From: CAVTWH01 sp963738365
GTDB lineage: Bacteria; Actinomycetota; Actinomycetes; Mycobacteriales; Micromonosporaceae
DNA length: 64,000 bases
Direction of reading: 5' to 3'
Assembly (NCBI GenBank): GCA_963738365.1
Contig: CAVTWH010000006.1
Coordinates: 806,001-870,000, forward strand
Shown here: positions 9,330 to 19,419 of the stretch, piece after piece
Numbering within the stretch: the first letter of the stretch is position 1
Layout of the letters: each line of letters starts with the position of its first letter
Program-made: the position numbers and the translations under genes
The notes under the pieces: generated by a model
What the model saw: only the letters and a program-made list of their open reading frames with translations
What the model was told of the DNA's origin: nothing
Database searches by the model: none

Positions 9330-10223
9330 TCAGCGCAGCGGTGGGCGGCCGCCGGTACGAGCCACGGCCCGGGCACCCCAGCGGGTACCGGCGTGCAGGG
9401 CGTCCACCGGCTGCGCGCCGCCCAGCCAGGCGTCCAGCAGGCCGGCGGCGAAGGCGTCGCCGGCCCCGGTCGGGTCCACCACCGTCGCCGCCTGGGCGGG
9501 TACCGCCACCAGGCCGCCGCCCCGGGACGCCCACACCGCCCCGTCACCGGCGAGCTTCACCACGGCGTGCGGCACGTGCTCGGTCAACGACCGGGCCAGC
9601 GCCTGCGGCGGTCCGTCGTGGCCGGCGAGCACCCTGGCCTCGGCGAGGTTGGCCAAGAGCAGGTCGACGTGGTGTACCCAGGAGAGGAAGGCGGTGGCGC
9701 CGACCCGGGCCAGCGGCCCGGCCGAGGCGGCGTCGACGCTGGTACCGAGCCCGCGGGCGGCCGCCTCGCCGAGCGAGTAGCGGCCGGCGTCCCGGGAGCC
9801 GGGGTCGAACAGGGCGTACCCGGACAGGTGCAGGTGCCGGGCGTCCGGTTGGCCGGCCAGCGCGGTGGCGATGTCCAGCGGGGACAGGGTGGCGTTGGCG
9901 CCCCGGTCGCAGAGCATGGTCCGCTCGTGCCCGTGGGAGAGCACCACCACGCTGCCGGTCCGGGCGTCCGCGCTGCGCCGCACGGCGGTACCCACGCCGG
10001 CGGCGGCCAGCTCCGCCACCCGGTCGGCGCCGGCCGGGTCGTCGCCGACGACGCCGACGAAGGTCACCGGCTGACCGAGACCGGCCAGCCAGCACGCCGT
10101 GTTGGCGGCGGAGCCGCCGCCGGTCAGGTGTACCGCGGCCGGCGTGTCCGAGCCGGGTACCAGCTCCTCCGGGTGCACGGCCAGGATGTCGGTGACGATG
10201 TCCCCGACCACCAGCACGCTCAC
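9330..10223 (-). CDS. psuK: PfkB-family carbohydrate kinase, probable pseudouridine kinase
   Basis: A 297-residue ribokinase-fold protein. Seen: the N-terminal GGGSAANTACWLAGLG signature and the C-terminal anion hole/catalytic motif DPTGAGDAFAAGLL, whose Asp is the base. The GTG start (10223) overlaps the psuG stop in a GTGA arrangement, implying coupled translation. PsuK makes pseudouridine 5'-phosphate, which PsuG then cleaves. The specificity is inferred from that coupling; the sequence alone would fit other nucleosides or sugars. Confidence 0.8.
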   Translation of the reverse strand: MSVLVVGDIVTDILAVHPEELVPGSDTPAAVHLTGGGSAANTACWLAGLGQPVTFVGVVGDDPAGADRVAELAAAGVGTAVRRSADARTGSVVVLSHGHERTMLCDRGANATLSPLDIATALAGQPDARHLHLSGYALFDPGSRDAGRYSLGEAAARGLGTSVDAASAGPLARVGATAFLSWVHHVDLLLANLAEARVLAGHDGPPQALARSLTEHVPHAVVKLAGDGAVWASRGGGLVAVPAQAATVVDPTGAGDAFAAGLLDAWLGGAQPVDALHAGTRWGARAVARTGGRPPLR

Positions 10224-11176
10224 CGGGCGGCCCCGCTGGCGGCCGGTGCGGGCGCGGCGGCCAACTCGACCGCCACCTGTGCGGCCAGCGCCGCGTTGCG
10301 CAGGATGATCCGGATGTTCACCGCCAGGCTGGCACCGTCGGTGGCCGAGTGGAAGTGCGCCAGCAGGAAGGGGGTGACCGCCTTGCCGGTGATCCCGGCG
10401 CGCTCCAGCGCGGCCAGCCCGTCGAAGAGGGTGCGGTCGTGCAGCGCGGGGTCGAGCTGCTCGTCCACCGGCAGCGGGTTGGCCACCAGCACCGCGCCCC
10501 GGTGCACCCCCTGCTCCCGCTGGGCGCGCACCACCTGGGCCACCTGGGCCGCCGACTCCACCGACCAGTCCAGGTCGAAGCCGCTGTCGGCGATGAAGAA
10601 GCCGGGAAAGCGCCGGGTGCGGTAGCCGAGCACGGCCACCCCCAGCGTCTCCAGCCGCTCCAGCGTGGCGCCGACGTCCAGGATCGACTTCACTCCCGCG
10701 CAGACCACCGCGATCGGGGTACCGGCCAGGGTGGTCAGGTCGGCGGACTCGTCGAAGGTGCTGGCGGCCTCCCGGTGCACGCCGCCGAGCCCGCCGGTGG
10801 CGAACACGCCGATCCCGGCGGCCGCCGCGACCGCGCTGGTGCCGGCCACGGTGGTGGCACCGTCGACGCCGGTGGCCGCGGCCACCGCAAGGTCGCGCGC
10901 CGACAGCTTCAGCACGCCGGTACCGGTGGCCAGCCGGGTCAGCTCGGCGTCGTCCAGGCCCACCACCAACCTGCCGTCGATCATGCCGATGGTGGCCGGC
11001 GTGGCGCCGTGCGCGCGGACCGTCTCCTCGATCTGCCGGGCCACCGCCAGGTTCGCCGGCCGGGGCAGGCCGTGCGAGACGATGGTGCTCTCCAGGGCCA
11101 CCACCGGCTGCCCGGCGTCGAGCGCCCGCCGGACGGTCGGGGAGTACCTGAGCTGGTAAGCCGTCACGATCGTCAC
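10220..11176 (-). CDS. psuG: pseudouridine-5'-phosphate glycosidase
   Basis: Splits pseudouridine 5'-phosphate into uracil and ribose 5-phosphate in RNA-modification salvage. The 318-residue length matches E. coli PsuG (312). Seen: VALESTIVSHGLP near the N-terminus, the GVHREAASTFDESADL block, the SILDVGATLE helix and the ANPLP.....D loop. GTG 11176 is preferred, and another in-frame GTG lies 9 nt downstream. It heads a two-gene operon with psuK. Confidence 0.9.
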   Translation of the reverse strand: MTIVTAYQLRYSPTVRRALDAGQPVVALESTIVSHGLPRPANLAVARQIEETVRAHGATPATIGMIDGRLVVGLDDAELTRLATGTGVLKLSARDLAVAAATGVDGATTVAGTSAVAAAAGIGVFATGGLGGVHREAASTFDESADLTTLAGTPIAVVCAGVKSILDVGATLERLETLGVAVLGYRTRRFPGFFIADSGFDLDWSVESAAQVAQVVRAQREQGVHRGAVLVANPLPVDEQLDPALHDRTLFDGLAALERAGITGKAVTPFLLAHFHSATDGASLAVNIRIILRNAALAAQVAVELAAAPAPAASGAAR

Positions 11177-11236
11177 GCTACCCGGCGGCCGTGCACCGCT
11201 CCGGCGCAGCCCGCGCGGCGTGCGACACTGGAGGGC

Positions 11237-11506
11237 GTGACGACACCAGCCATGCCTGAGGCGCCGAGCACCTCGCAGACCGGCGGCGACACCGCTGTCG
11301 AGGAGCGCACCGACTACCGCTACGACGCCGGTGACCAGGAGAAATTCTCGCACTACGCGCCCAAAGACAAGATCATGCAGGCAATGATCGAAGGTACCCC
11401 CGTCAAGGCGCTCTGCGGCAAGGTGTGGGTACCGTCCCGCGACCCGAAGCGGTTCCCGGTCTGCCCCACCTGCAAGGAGATCTACGAGTCGGCGCCGCAC
11501 GACTAG
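11237..11506 (+). CDS. DUF3039 zinc-ribbon-like protein
   Basis: An 89-residue conserved actinobacterial protein. Seen: a KFSHYAPKDKI segment and two Cys elements, LCGK and CPTCKE, which together could bind one metal ion. GTG 11237 follows GGAGGGC. In M. tuberculosis the homologue lies beside sigB, consistent with this neighbourhood. Function unknown. The TRIC gene starts 6 nt after its stop, so the two form an operon. Confidence 0.8.
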   Translation: MTTPAMPEAPSTSQTGGDTAVEERTDYRYDAGDQEKFSHYAPKDKIMQAMIEGTPVKALCGKVWVPSRDPKRFPVCPTCKEIYESAPHD

Positions 11507-11512
11507 CGGTCC

Positions 11513-12205
11513 GTGGCCAACCCGGCGCTGCTCGCCGCTGAACTGGTCGGGGTCGGTTTCTTCGCCGCCTCCGGCGCCTCGGCCGCGGTAGCCAAGCGGC
11601 TCGACCTGTTCGGCGTGGTGTTCGTCGGCGGGGTGGCGGCGCTCGGCGGCGGGGTGGTCCGCGATCTGCTCATCGGCGCCGTCCCGCCGTACGCCTTCAC
11701 CCACCTGCCCTACCTGCTCGTCGCGGTCGGTGCGGCGCTGCTGCTGTTCTGGCTGCACCCGGCGTTCAAACGGCTGCGGCGTACCGTCATCCTGCTGGAC
11801 GCCGCCGGCCTGGGGCTGTTCACCGTCACCGGCACCCTCAAGGCCCTGGACGCCCGGGTGCCGGCGGTCGGCGCCTGCGTGATCGGGATGATCTCGGCGA
11901 TCGGCGGCGGGCTGGGCCGGGACCTGCTCACCGGGGAGATCCCCTTCGTCCTGCGCCGGGAGATCTATGCGGTCGCGTCGCTGGTCGGCGCGTTCATGGT
12001 CGCCGGCCTGTCCCGGGCACACGTTGACCGGGAGGTGCTGATCGCCCTCACCGCCGTCCTCGTCTTCGTGGTGCGGGTGCTGGCGGTACGCAACAACTGG
12101 GACGCCCCCGTCCCGGGTCCGGGCTGGGAGCCGCCGACCCGCCCGGTGCGGCGCCGACCCGGCCGTCCCCCGGGCGGCCCGCCGGGTCGCGACCAGACTC
12201 TCTGA
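11513..12205 (+). CDS. TRIC/UPF0126-family cation channel-like membrane protein
   Basis: A 230-residue membrane protein of about seven TM helices. It has two repeated modules with the hallmark Gly-rich elements GGGVVRDLLIGAVPP and GGGLGRDLLTGEIP. These are characteristic of bacterial TRIC (YvgT/UPF0126) proteins, which form trimeric monovalent-cation channels. The C-terminal 30 residues are Pro/Arg-rich and lie outside the fold. The GTG start is 6 nt after the DUF3039 stop. Confidence 0.85.
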   Translation: MANPALLAAELVGVGFFAASGASAAVAKRLDLFGVVFVGGVAALGGGVVRDLLIGAVPPYAFTHLPYLLVAVGAALLLFWLHPAFKRLRRTVILLDAAGLGLFTVTGTLKALDARVPAVGACVIGMISAIGGGLGRDLLTGEIPFVLRREIYAVASLVGAFMVAGLSRAHVDREVLIALTAVLVFVVRVLAVRNNWDAPVPGPGWEPPTRPVRRRPGRPPGGPPGRDQTL

Positions 12206-12206
12206 C

Positions 12207-12420
12207 GCCGAACGGCCTCACCCGAGCGGTCTCACCTGAGCCGCCTCATCCGAGCGGTCTCACCTGAGCGGTTTCGCCCTGAGCGGTTTCGCCCTGAGCG
12301 GCGCCACCCTGAGCGGCGCCACCCTGAGCGGCGCCACCCTGAGCGGCGCCACCCTGAGCGGCGCCACCCTGAGCGGCGCCACCCCAGCGGCCTCATCCGC
12401 GCGCCTCACCGAGCGGCCCA
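12207..12420. repeat. 15-bp minisatellite upstream of the helicase
   Basis: Two units of CTGAGCGGTTTCGCC (12264-12293) are followed by six perfect units of CTGAGCGGCGCCACC (12294-12383). About six degenerate units of 12-15 bp flank these on both sides (for example 12222-12236 and 12384-12398). The rest of the 375-bp gap up to 12580 shows no gene. One plus-strand frame reads (LSGAT)n but has no start codon. Confidence 0.95.
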
Positions 12421-12580
12421 CCCGGGCGGACCGGAGCGCGGGACGCGGACCGGCGGTGCGACAGGCGGACCGGCCGTCCGGACGGGGCGCCCGGGCAGCC
12501 GGTAGACTGGAGGGGCCTTCGCGGCCGGTGTGGCGGCGGGGGTGTTTCTTTGCGCGTCGACCAGGGAAGGGGGGTGGCCG

Positions 12581-14299
12581 GTGCCGGCCCTGCCCGACCT
12601 GGACTCCTTCCCGCCGCTGCGGTCCTGGCAGCGCAAGGCGATGGTGCACTACCTGCGCCGCCGCGAGCAGGACTTCCTGGCCGTCGCGACGCCGGGCGCC
12701 GGCAAGACCACCTTCGCCCTGCGGATCGCCGCCGAGTTGCTGGCCGACCGGACGATCGCGGCGGTCACCGTGGTCACGCCGACCGAGCACCTGAAGAACC
12801 AGTGGTCCGGCGCCGCGGCGGCCGTCGGCATCCAACTGGACCCGTCGTTCCGCAACGCGGACGTGCACTCGGCCGCCGACTTCCACGGCGCCGTGGTGAC
12901 CTACGCGCAGGTCGGCATGGCCCCGGCGGTCCACCGGCGGCGCACCATGACCCGGCCGACGCTGGTGATCCTCGACGAGATCCACCACGCCGGGGACTCC
13001 CGGTCCTGGGGCGAGGGTGTCCGGGACGCCTTCGAGCCGGCGGTACGCCGCCTGATGCTCACCGGCACACCGTTCCGGTCGGACGAGAACCCCATCCCGT
13101 TCGTGCGCTACGAGCGCAGCGCCGACGGCGTGCAGCGTTCCCGCTCCGACTCCAGCTACGGCTACGGCGACGCGCTGCGCGACGGCGTGGTCCGCCCGGT
13201 GATCTTCCTGGCGTACTCGGGCGAGACCCGCTGGCGGACCAGCGCCGGTGACGAGCTGGCGGCCCGGCTGGGCGAGCCGATGACCAACGATCTGGTGGCC
13301 CAGGCGTGGCGGACCGCCCTGGACCCTGGCGGCGACTGGATGCCGCAGGTGCTGCGCGCCGCCGACGCGCGGCTGACCGTGCTGCGCGAGCACGGCATGA
13401 CCGACGCGGGCGGCCTGGTGATCGCCTCCGACCAGCAGGCCGCCCGGGCCTACGCCAAGCTGCTGCACGTCATCACCGGCGAGCCGGCGGTGGTGGTGCT
13501 CTCCGACGACGCCGGGGCGTCCGGGCGAATTGCCGCCTTCGGGGCGTCGCAGCAGCGCTGGCTGGTGGCGGTCCGGATGGTCTCGGAGGGGGTGGACATC
13601 CCCCGCCTGGCCGTCGGCGTGTACGCCACCAGTGCCTCCACGCCGCTGTTCTTCGCCCAGGCGATCGGCCGGTTCGTGCGGGCCCGCCGGTCCGGGGAGA
13701 CCGCCTCGGTGTTCCTGCCGAGCGTGGCGCACCTGCTGGGCCTGGCCAGCGAGATGGAGCTGCAGCGCGACCACGTGCTGGGCGCGCCGAAGTCGCCGGA
13801 CGGCCTGGACGACGACCTGCTGGAGCGCGCCGCGCGGGAGGAGAAGGCCAGCGGCGAGCTGGAGAAGCGCTTCGAGGCGCTGTCGGCCACCGCCGAACTC
13901 GATCAGGTGATTTTCGACGGCGCCTCGTTCGGCACCCCGGTGCTCACCGGTACCCCTGAGGAGGAGGAGTACCTGGGCATTCCGGGGCTGCTCACCGCCG
14001 ATCAGGTGGCCACCCTGCTGCACCGCCGGCAGAGCGAGCAGCTGGCCGCCCAGCGGCGTAAGCGGGCGGCCGAACCGGAGCCGGCGGTCGCCGCGCCGGC
14101 CGTCGCGATGAGCGCCGCGCAGCGCCGCGTCATGCTCCGTCGCCAGCTCAACGACCTGGTGGGCGCGCACCACCACCGCAGTGGACTGCCCCACGGCAAG
14201 ATCCATGCCGAGCTGCGCCGGCTGTGCGGTGGCCCGCCGAGCGCCCAGGCCACCATCGAACAGCTCGAAGAGCGCATCGCCACCATCCAGACCCTCTGA
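12581..14299 (+). CDS. DEAD/DEAH-box superfamily 2 helicase
   Basis: A 572-residue helicase. Walker A is PGAGKTT at 38-44, motif II is DEIHH at 132-136 and motif III is TGTPFR at 161-166. A second RecA lobe carries VSEGVDIPRLAVG and the arginine-finger motif QAIGRFVRARR. The type III restriction/UvrB-like SF2 layout is followed by a charged C-terminal region that ends in a predicted helix. GTG 12581 has a strong GGAAGGGGGG ribosome site; an in-frame GTG at 12530 lacks one. Its nucleic-acid substrate is unknown. Tandem-repeat arrays lie on both sides of the gene. Confidence 0.88.
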   Translation: MPALPDLDSFPPLRSWQRKAMVHYLRRREQDFLAVATPGAGKTTFALRIAAELLADRTIAAVTVVTPTEHLKNQWSGAAAAVGIQLDPSFRNADVHSAADFHGAVVTYAQVGMAPAVHRRRTMTRPTLVILDEIHHAGDSRSWGEGVRDAFEPAVRRLMLTGTPFRSDENPIPFVRYERSADGVQRSRSDSSYGYGDALRDGVVRPVIFLAYSGETRWRTSAGDELAARLGEPMTNDLVAQAWRTALDPGGDWMPQVLRAADARLTVLREHGMTDAGGLVIASDQQAARAYAKLLHVITGEPAVVVLSDDAGASGRIAAFGASQQRWLVAVRMVSEGVDIPRLAVGVYATSASTPLFFAQAIGRFVRARRSGETASVFLPSVAHLLGLASEMELQRDHVLGAPKSPDGLDDDLLERAAREEKASGELEKRFEALSATAELDQVIFDGASFGTPVLTGTPEEEEYLGIPGLLTADQVATLLHRRQSEQLAAQRRKRAAEPEPAVAAPAVAMSAAQRRVMLRRQLNDLVGAHHHRSGLPHGKIHAELRRLCGGPPSAQATIEQLEERIATIQTL

Positions 14300-14330
14300 A
14301 GATCGCCCCAGACACTCTGAAGATTGCCGC

Positions 14331-14500
14331 GCGCTCCGCTCAGACCGGCAGATCTCAGACGCTCCCGCTCCGCTCAGACCAGGTGAGCCTCAGACGCCCC
14401 CCGCTCCGGTCAGAGCCGGTGGGCGCTCCCGCTCCGGTCAATGCGGGTGGGCCTCGGACGCTCCCGCTCCGGTCAGTGCGGTGGGCCTCAGACGCCCCCG
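14331..14500. repeat. degenerate ~34-bp tandem repeats downstream of the helicase
   Basis: GCTCCG recurs at 14333, 14367, 14403, 14431 and 14466 (spacings 34, 36, 28, 35) within units of the form CAGACGCTCCCGCTCCGSTC. Bases 14300-14670 contain no convincing gene. The CCGCTCAG core is the reverse complement of CTGAGCGG in the array on the other side of the helicase. Confidence 0.7.
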
Positions 14501-14670
14501 GTGCCTGTCCGGTCTCGGTGCGGATCCCGCGAGGTGGCCGCCATGTGGCCGGCCGGCTCCGGGTGAACTCCAGGGAGTCTGCGGAAGACGATCCGAGGGT
14601 CGGGTCGGCCGCGCCGGCCGAGATCACCGCCGGCGGGCCGGCTCAGGCGGTCGCTCGGCGCCTATGACAA

Positions 14671-14703
14671 GGGCGGACAGCCCCTGGTGAGGGGGCCGCC
14701 CGC
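14671..14703 (-). terminator. hairpin terminator after DUF7455 gene
   Basis: GGGCGG and CCCCT pair with AGGGG and CCGCCC across a short loop, 21-53 bp past the stop of the minus-strand gene at 14724. Confidence 0.6.
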
Positions 14704-14723
14704 CCGACGTCTGTGTGGGGGTG

Positions 14724-14957
14724 TCAGTTGGCCTGAAGCTCGCTGCCACGCCAGATGAAGTCGGGGGCCACCGCGACATCCACCGCGATCTTGACGAGGC
14801 TCTCGGCGTACTTGTTGGCGTGGTGCCCGCAGAACACGAGCTGGCCACTGCCAGCGATCATCACGCGTAGTTTGCCGGCCGCCATGCAGCGGTCGCACCG
14901 CTCCTCGGCGCCGGGGACCGCCACCGTCTCCGGCGGCGGCATGAGGGTGGGGGTCAT
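14724..14957 (-). CDS. DUF7455 small zinc-binding-like protein
   Basis: A 77-residue protein with CDRC and CGHH elements about 20 residues apart, a plausible single zinc site, and a C-terminal helix (KYAESLVKIAVD). ATG 14957 follows AGGAGGAGAAGG. The family is found next to hrdB/sigA in many actinobacteria; its function is unknown. A GGGTACC inverted repeat lies about 120 bp upstream. Confidence 0.75.
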   Translation of the reverse strand: MTPTLMPPPETVAVPGAEERCDRCMAAGKLRVMIAGSGQLVFCGHHANKYAESLVKIAVDVAVAPDFIWRGSELQAN

Positions 14958-15078
14958 CGCCTTCTCCTCCTGGTAGTCACCGACGAACGCAAAACCTGAT
15001 TCACTGCTCACGCCATCGTCCAACACCCGGTGGGGCATCGAACTTCCCAGTCTGCGCCGGGGGGACCAGCATCACACG

Positions 15079-15104
15079 GGGTACCGACAGTTTGACTGGT
15101 ACCC
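15079..15104. promoter_or_regulatory. inverted repeat upstream of the DUF7455 gene
   Basis: GGGTACC (15079-15085) and GGTACCC (15098-15104) are perfect 7-bp arms separated by 12 bp. They lie in the interval between hrdB (ending 15220) and the DUF7455 start (14957). A regulator-binding site is inferred, and the regulator is unknown. Confidence 0.35.
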
Positions 15105-15219
15105 AGCGTCTCAAGTCAAGAACCACGGCACCATATCGGGTTGGTTACAGCCTGTCGACACTGCGGGAAAGCGCCCGGAAAGTGCCCTGCTGACCGCTTC
15201 GATCCGGCGGTCTGCCGGC

Positions 15220-16908
<1,689 letters not shown>

Positions 16909-17226
16909 GAACGACCTTCCGGAGGCGAGAGCGAGCACGGCCGTCCCGCCAACGTAGCGCGCATGCGCGGCCGACGGCGAGTTCGGCTTGGAGCCTGTGT
17001 TGGGAGCCTGGGCTTGGTGTGGATCCTGACCAGGCAGCGTGAATTGTAGCGCCGCAATACCGGTCACGAGGCACAGCCGCGTCGGGACGCCGCTCCGGGG
17101 TGGGTGGCGGCGTAGCCGGCAGGTAGCGGGGCCGGGCCGGGTGGGGCTTGCGAGGATTGTATCCGGTACGCGGCGCTGCCGCCCCACCTTGCCGGCGTGT
17201 CGGGTGGGACTGACGGAGGGAACCGG
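16909..17226. promoter_or_regulatory. divergent promoter region hrdB / suhB-like
   Basis: 318 bp without a gene. On the minus strand TACAAT (17043-17048) is a good -10 for hrdB, giving a leader of about 130 nt; no matching -35 consensus is seen. GGAGGG lies at 17215-17220 ahead of the plus-strand gene. No hairpin of note. Confidence 0.5.
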
Positions 17227-18033
17227 ATGGCGGAACAGGCGGAGCAGTTGCTGGCGATCGCGGTGGATCTGGCGCGCGGAGCCGCGCAGCTGGCCAGCGA
17301 CCTGCGGGCAGCGGCGATCACCGAGGTGAGCACCAAGAGCACCCGGACGGACGTGGTCACCGAGGGGGACAAGGCGACCGAGCGCTTCGTCGTGCAGGCG
17401 CTGCACGAGCGCCGACCGGGTGACCGGGTGCTCGGTGAGGAGTCCGGCGAGTCGGTCCGGGACGGCGGCACCGGGGTGCGCTGGATCCTCGACCCCATCG
17501 ACGGCACCGTGAACTACCTCTACGGCCTGCCCCAGTACGCCGTCTCACTCGCCGCCGAGGTGGACGGCGAGGTGGTCGCCGGGGTGGTGCGCAACGCCGC
17601 AACCGGCGAGGAGTGGACGGCGGTCCGCGGTGGCGGGGCGTACCGGGACGGCCGGCCGATCAGCTGCTCGGGCGTCACCGAGCTGGGGCAGACGCTGCTG
17701 GCCACCGGGTTCGGCTACGCGGCGGCGCGCCGGGCGCACCAGGCGCAGGTGCTGACCCGGGTGCTGCCGGTGGTCCGGGACATCCGCCGCTTCGGCGCCG
17801 CCTCGCTGGACCTGTGCTTCGCCGCCGACGGGCGGGTGGACGCGTACTTCGAGAAGGGCCTCAACACCTGGGACCACGCGGCCGGTGGGCTGGTCGCCAC
17901 CGAGGCGGGGCTGACCGTCAGTGGCCTGGCGGGCGCCGCACCCGGCCCGGACCTGGTGCTGGCCGCGCCGTCGGCCATCTACCGGGAGCTGCACGACCTG
18001 CTGGTCGAGCTGGACGCCGCGGGCGGCCCGTGA
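17227..18033 (+). CDS. inositol monophosphatase family protein (SuhB-like)
   Basis: A 268-residue Mg2+-dependent phosphatase. The metal-binding motifs are complete: GEES at 70-73, DPIDGTVN at 89-96 and WDHAAG at 215-220. Likely substrates are inositol 1-phosphate or a related sugar phosphate; the family also includes histidinol phosphatases. ATG 17227 has a GGAGGG ribosome site, and a longer frame starting upstream lacks one. It is divergent from hrdB, as suhB is from sigA in mycobacteria. Confidence 0.88.
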   Translation: MAEQAEQLLAIAVDLARGAAQLASDLRAAAITEVSTKSTRTDVVTEGDKATERFVVQALHERRPGDRVLGEESGESVRDGGTGVRWILDPIDGTVNYLYGLPQYAVSLAAEVDGEVVAGVVRNAATGEEWTAVRGGGAYRDGRPISCSGVTELGQTLLATGFGYAAARRAHQAQVLTRVLPVVRDIRRFGAASLDLCFAADGRVDAYFEKGLNTWDHAAGGLVATEAGLTVSGLAGAAPGPDLVLAAPSAIYRELHDLLVELDAAGGP

Positions 18034-18049
18034 GGCCGCTGTGGGCGCC

Positions 18050-18586
18050 TCAGCCGGCGGTGGAGGTGTCGCAGGTACCGGGCGGGGCCACCGGGTTGCC
18101 CAGCTTGGCGAAGGCCTGGTGCACGTCGGTGGGGGTACCCAGGGCGGTGAACTGCTTGCCGATGGTGATGTCCACCGCGTCGCCGGTGTCCTTGAGGTCG
18201 AAGCCGGAGCCGTCGTCGGCGTTGCCCAGGAAGTAGGCGTTCACCACCGTGGCGGCGGCCAGTGCCTTGGGACCGTAGTGCAGCTTGGCCACGCCGTCGA
18301 TGCCCTGCGAGTCCTTGACCTCGCCGACGTTGAACTTGCGGTTGCGCAGCTCCTCCGCGACCGAGCTGGCCAGCCCGGGCGTGCCGGCGCCGTTGTACAC
18401 GTTGACCTTGATGGCCTTCTCGAGGGGCAGCGGCTTGGTCTTGACCTTGACCGTCCCGTCCGCGCAGCCGCCGGTGTAGTCGGCGCCGGTCTGCTTGTCC
18501 TTGGCGATCGCCACGATGGCCAGGATGATCGCGCAGACGACCAGGGCGCCCACGATCGACAGGGCGCGTACCCTCGAAAGACTCAT
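18050..18586 (-). CDS. LytR C-terminal-domain membrane protein (Cei-like)
   Basis: A 178-residue protein with one N-terminal TM helix (about 7-28) and an extracytoplasmic LytR_C domain (VNVYNGAGTPGLASSVAEELRNRKFNV). The position and architecture match mycobacterial Cei (Rv2700), a cell-envelope integrity factor. That equivalence is inferred from synteny recalled from memory. The domain is thought to bind cell-wall material. It is convergent with the phosphatase gene, with 16 bp between stops. Confidence 0.8.
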   Translation of the reverse strand: MSLSRVRALSIVGALVVCAIILAIVAIAKDKQTGADYTGGCADGTVKVKTKPLPLEKAIKVNVYNGAGTPGLASSVAEELRNRKFNVGEVKDSQGIDGVAKLHYGPKALAAATVVNAYFLGNADDGSGFDLKDTGDAVDITIGKQFTALGTPTDVHQAFAKLGNPVAPPGTCDTSTAG

Positions 18587-18967
18587 TCGTCCGCGACTCC
18601 CCGTGCGGTTACCCGACCGTCCGTAGGGACGGTTGCTGTCTGGGCAGAGGTTAACGTGTGTCCCAGCGGCGCGGGTTGTGAATCTCGTGCGGACTCCGGC
18701 GCGGCGACCGTGATCACAGTCCGGGGACCCCTACCTTTGTGTCGCCTGAGTCACAGTGGGAACATCTTCGCGCGCTCTGGCGTACTAGCAACGCACAAAG
18801 CGGGTAAGGTTCCGCGCTCGCAGGGTACGACAATCCAGCGGGAGCGGCGGGCCCGCTGGGTCGACCCGCCGCGCAGGGTGGCGTGGCGTCGGTGGGACGG
18901 GTGGGACAACGCAGGCGGAAGTCCGGTTCAGGCCGGGCGATTCGATAACGGGAGAGTGAAGTAACCG
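18587..18967. promoter_or_regulatory. divergent promoter region cei-like / DUF4193
   Basis: 381 bp without a gene. Toward the minus-strand gene there is a TAACCT -10 candidate (18648-18653) and a hairpin in its leader, ACCGTCC-gtag-GGACGGT (18616-18633). Toward DUF4193 a TAAGGT -10 candidate lies at 18805-18810, leaving a leader of about 150 nt. Confidence 0.45.
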
Positions 18968-19264
18968 ATGGCCACCGACTACGACGCACCGCGTCGCGAC
19001 GAGGTCGACCTCGGCGAGGACAGCCTGGAGGAGCTCAAGGCCCGGCGCGTCGACGCGCAGTCCGCTGTCGTCGACATCGACGAAACGGACGTGGCGGAGA
19101 GCTTCGAGCTGCCCGGCGCCGACCTCGCCGACGAAGAGCTGACCGTCCGGGTGCTGCCCATGCAGGCCGACGAGTTCCGGTGTGCGCGCTGTTTCCTGGT
19201 GCACCACCGCAGCCAGCTCGCTTACGAGCGCAATGGTGAGCTGGTCTGTCAGGAATGTGCCTGA
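18968..19264 (+). CDS. DUF4193 acidic zinc-ribbon protein
   Basis: A 98-residue protein. The N-terminal 60 residues are highly acidic, and the C-terminus has CARC...CQEC, a four-cysteine zinc ribbon. It matches actinobacterial DUF4193 (Rv2699c-like). A role near transcription is suggested only by location and by the acidic-plus-ribbon design. ATG 18968 follows GGGAGAG. Confidence 0.85.
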   Translation: MATDYDAPRRDEVDLGEDSLEELKARRVDAQSAVVDIDETDVAESFELPGADLADEELTVRVLPMQADEFRCARCFLVHHRSQLAYERNGELVCQECA

Positions 19265-19419
19265 CGGACAGCTGACAGCACGCCGCTCCGGCGCAGCGTG
19301 CACGTTCGCCCGAACGTGGCACGATCATGCGCGGGGGCAGCCGGCGGGCGCGACGCTGCCCGCCGGCCCGGTCCGCGCAGTCCGGAGCCGCCCGGCTGGT
19401 CCAGGAGAGGAGTCCGCCG

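Noticed and set aside
12240..12398. Pentapeptide-repeat protein (LSGAT)n encoded by the 15-bp array
   Set aside because: The frame has no ATG, GTG or TTG start or ribosome site. It is bounded upstream by a TGA at 12237, and runs on into the helicase gene in the wrong frame.
12207..12420. CRISPR array
   Set aside because: Units are directly adjacent 15-mers without spacers, and no cas genes occur.
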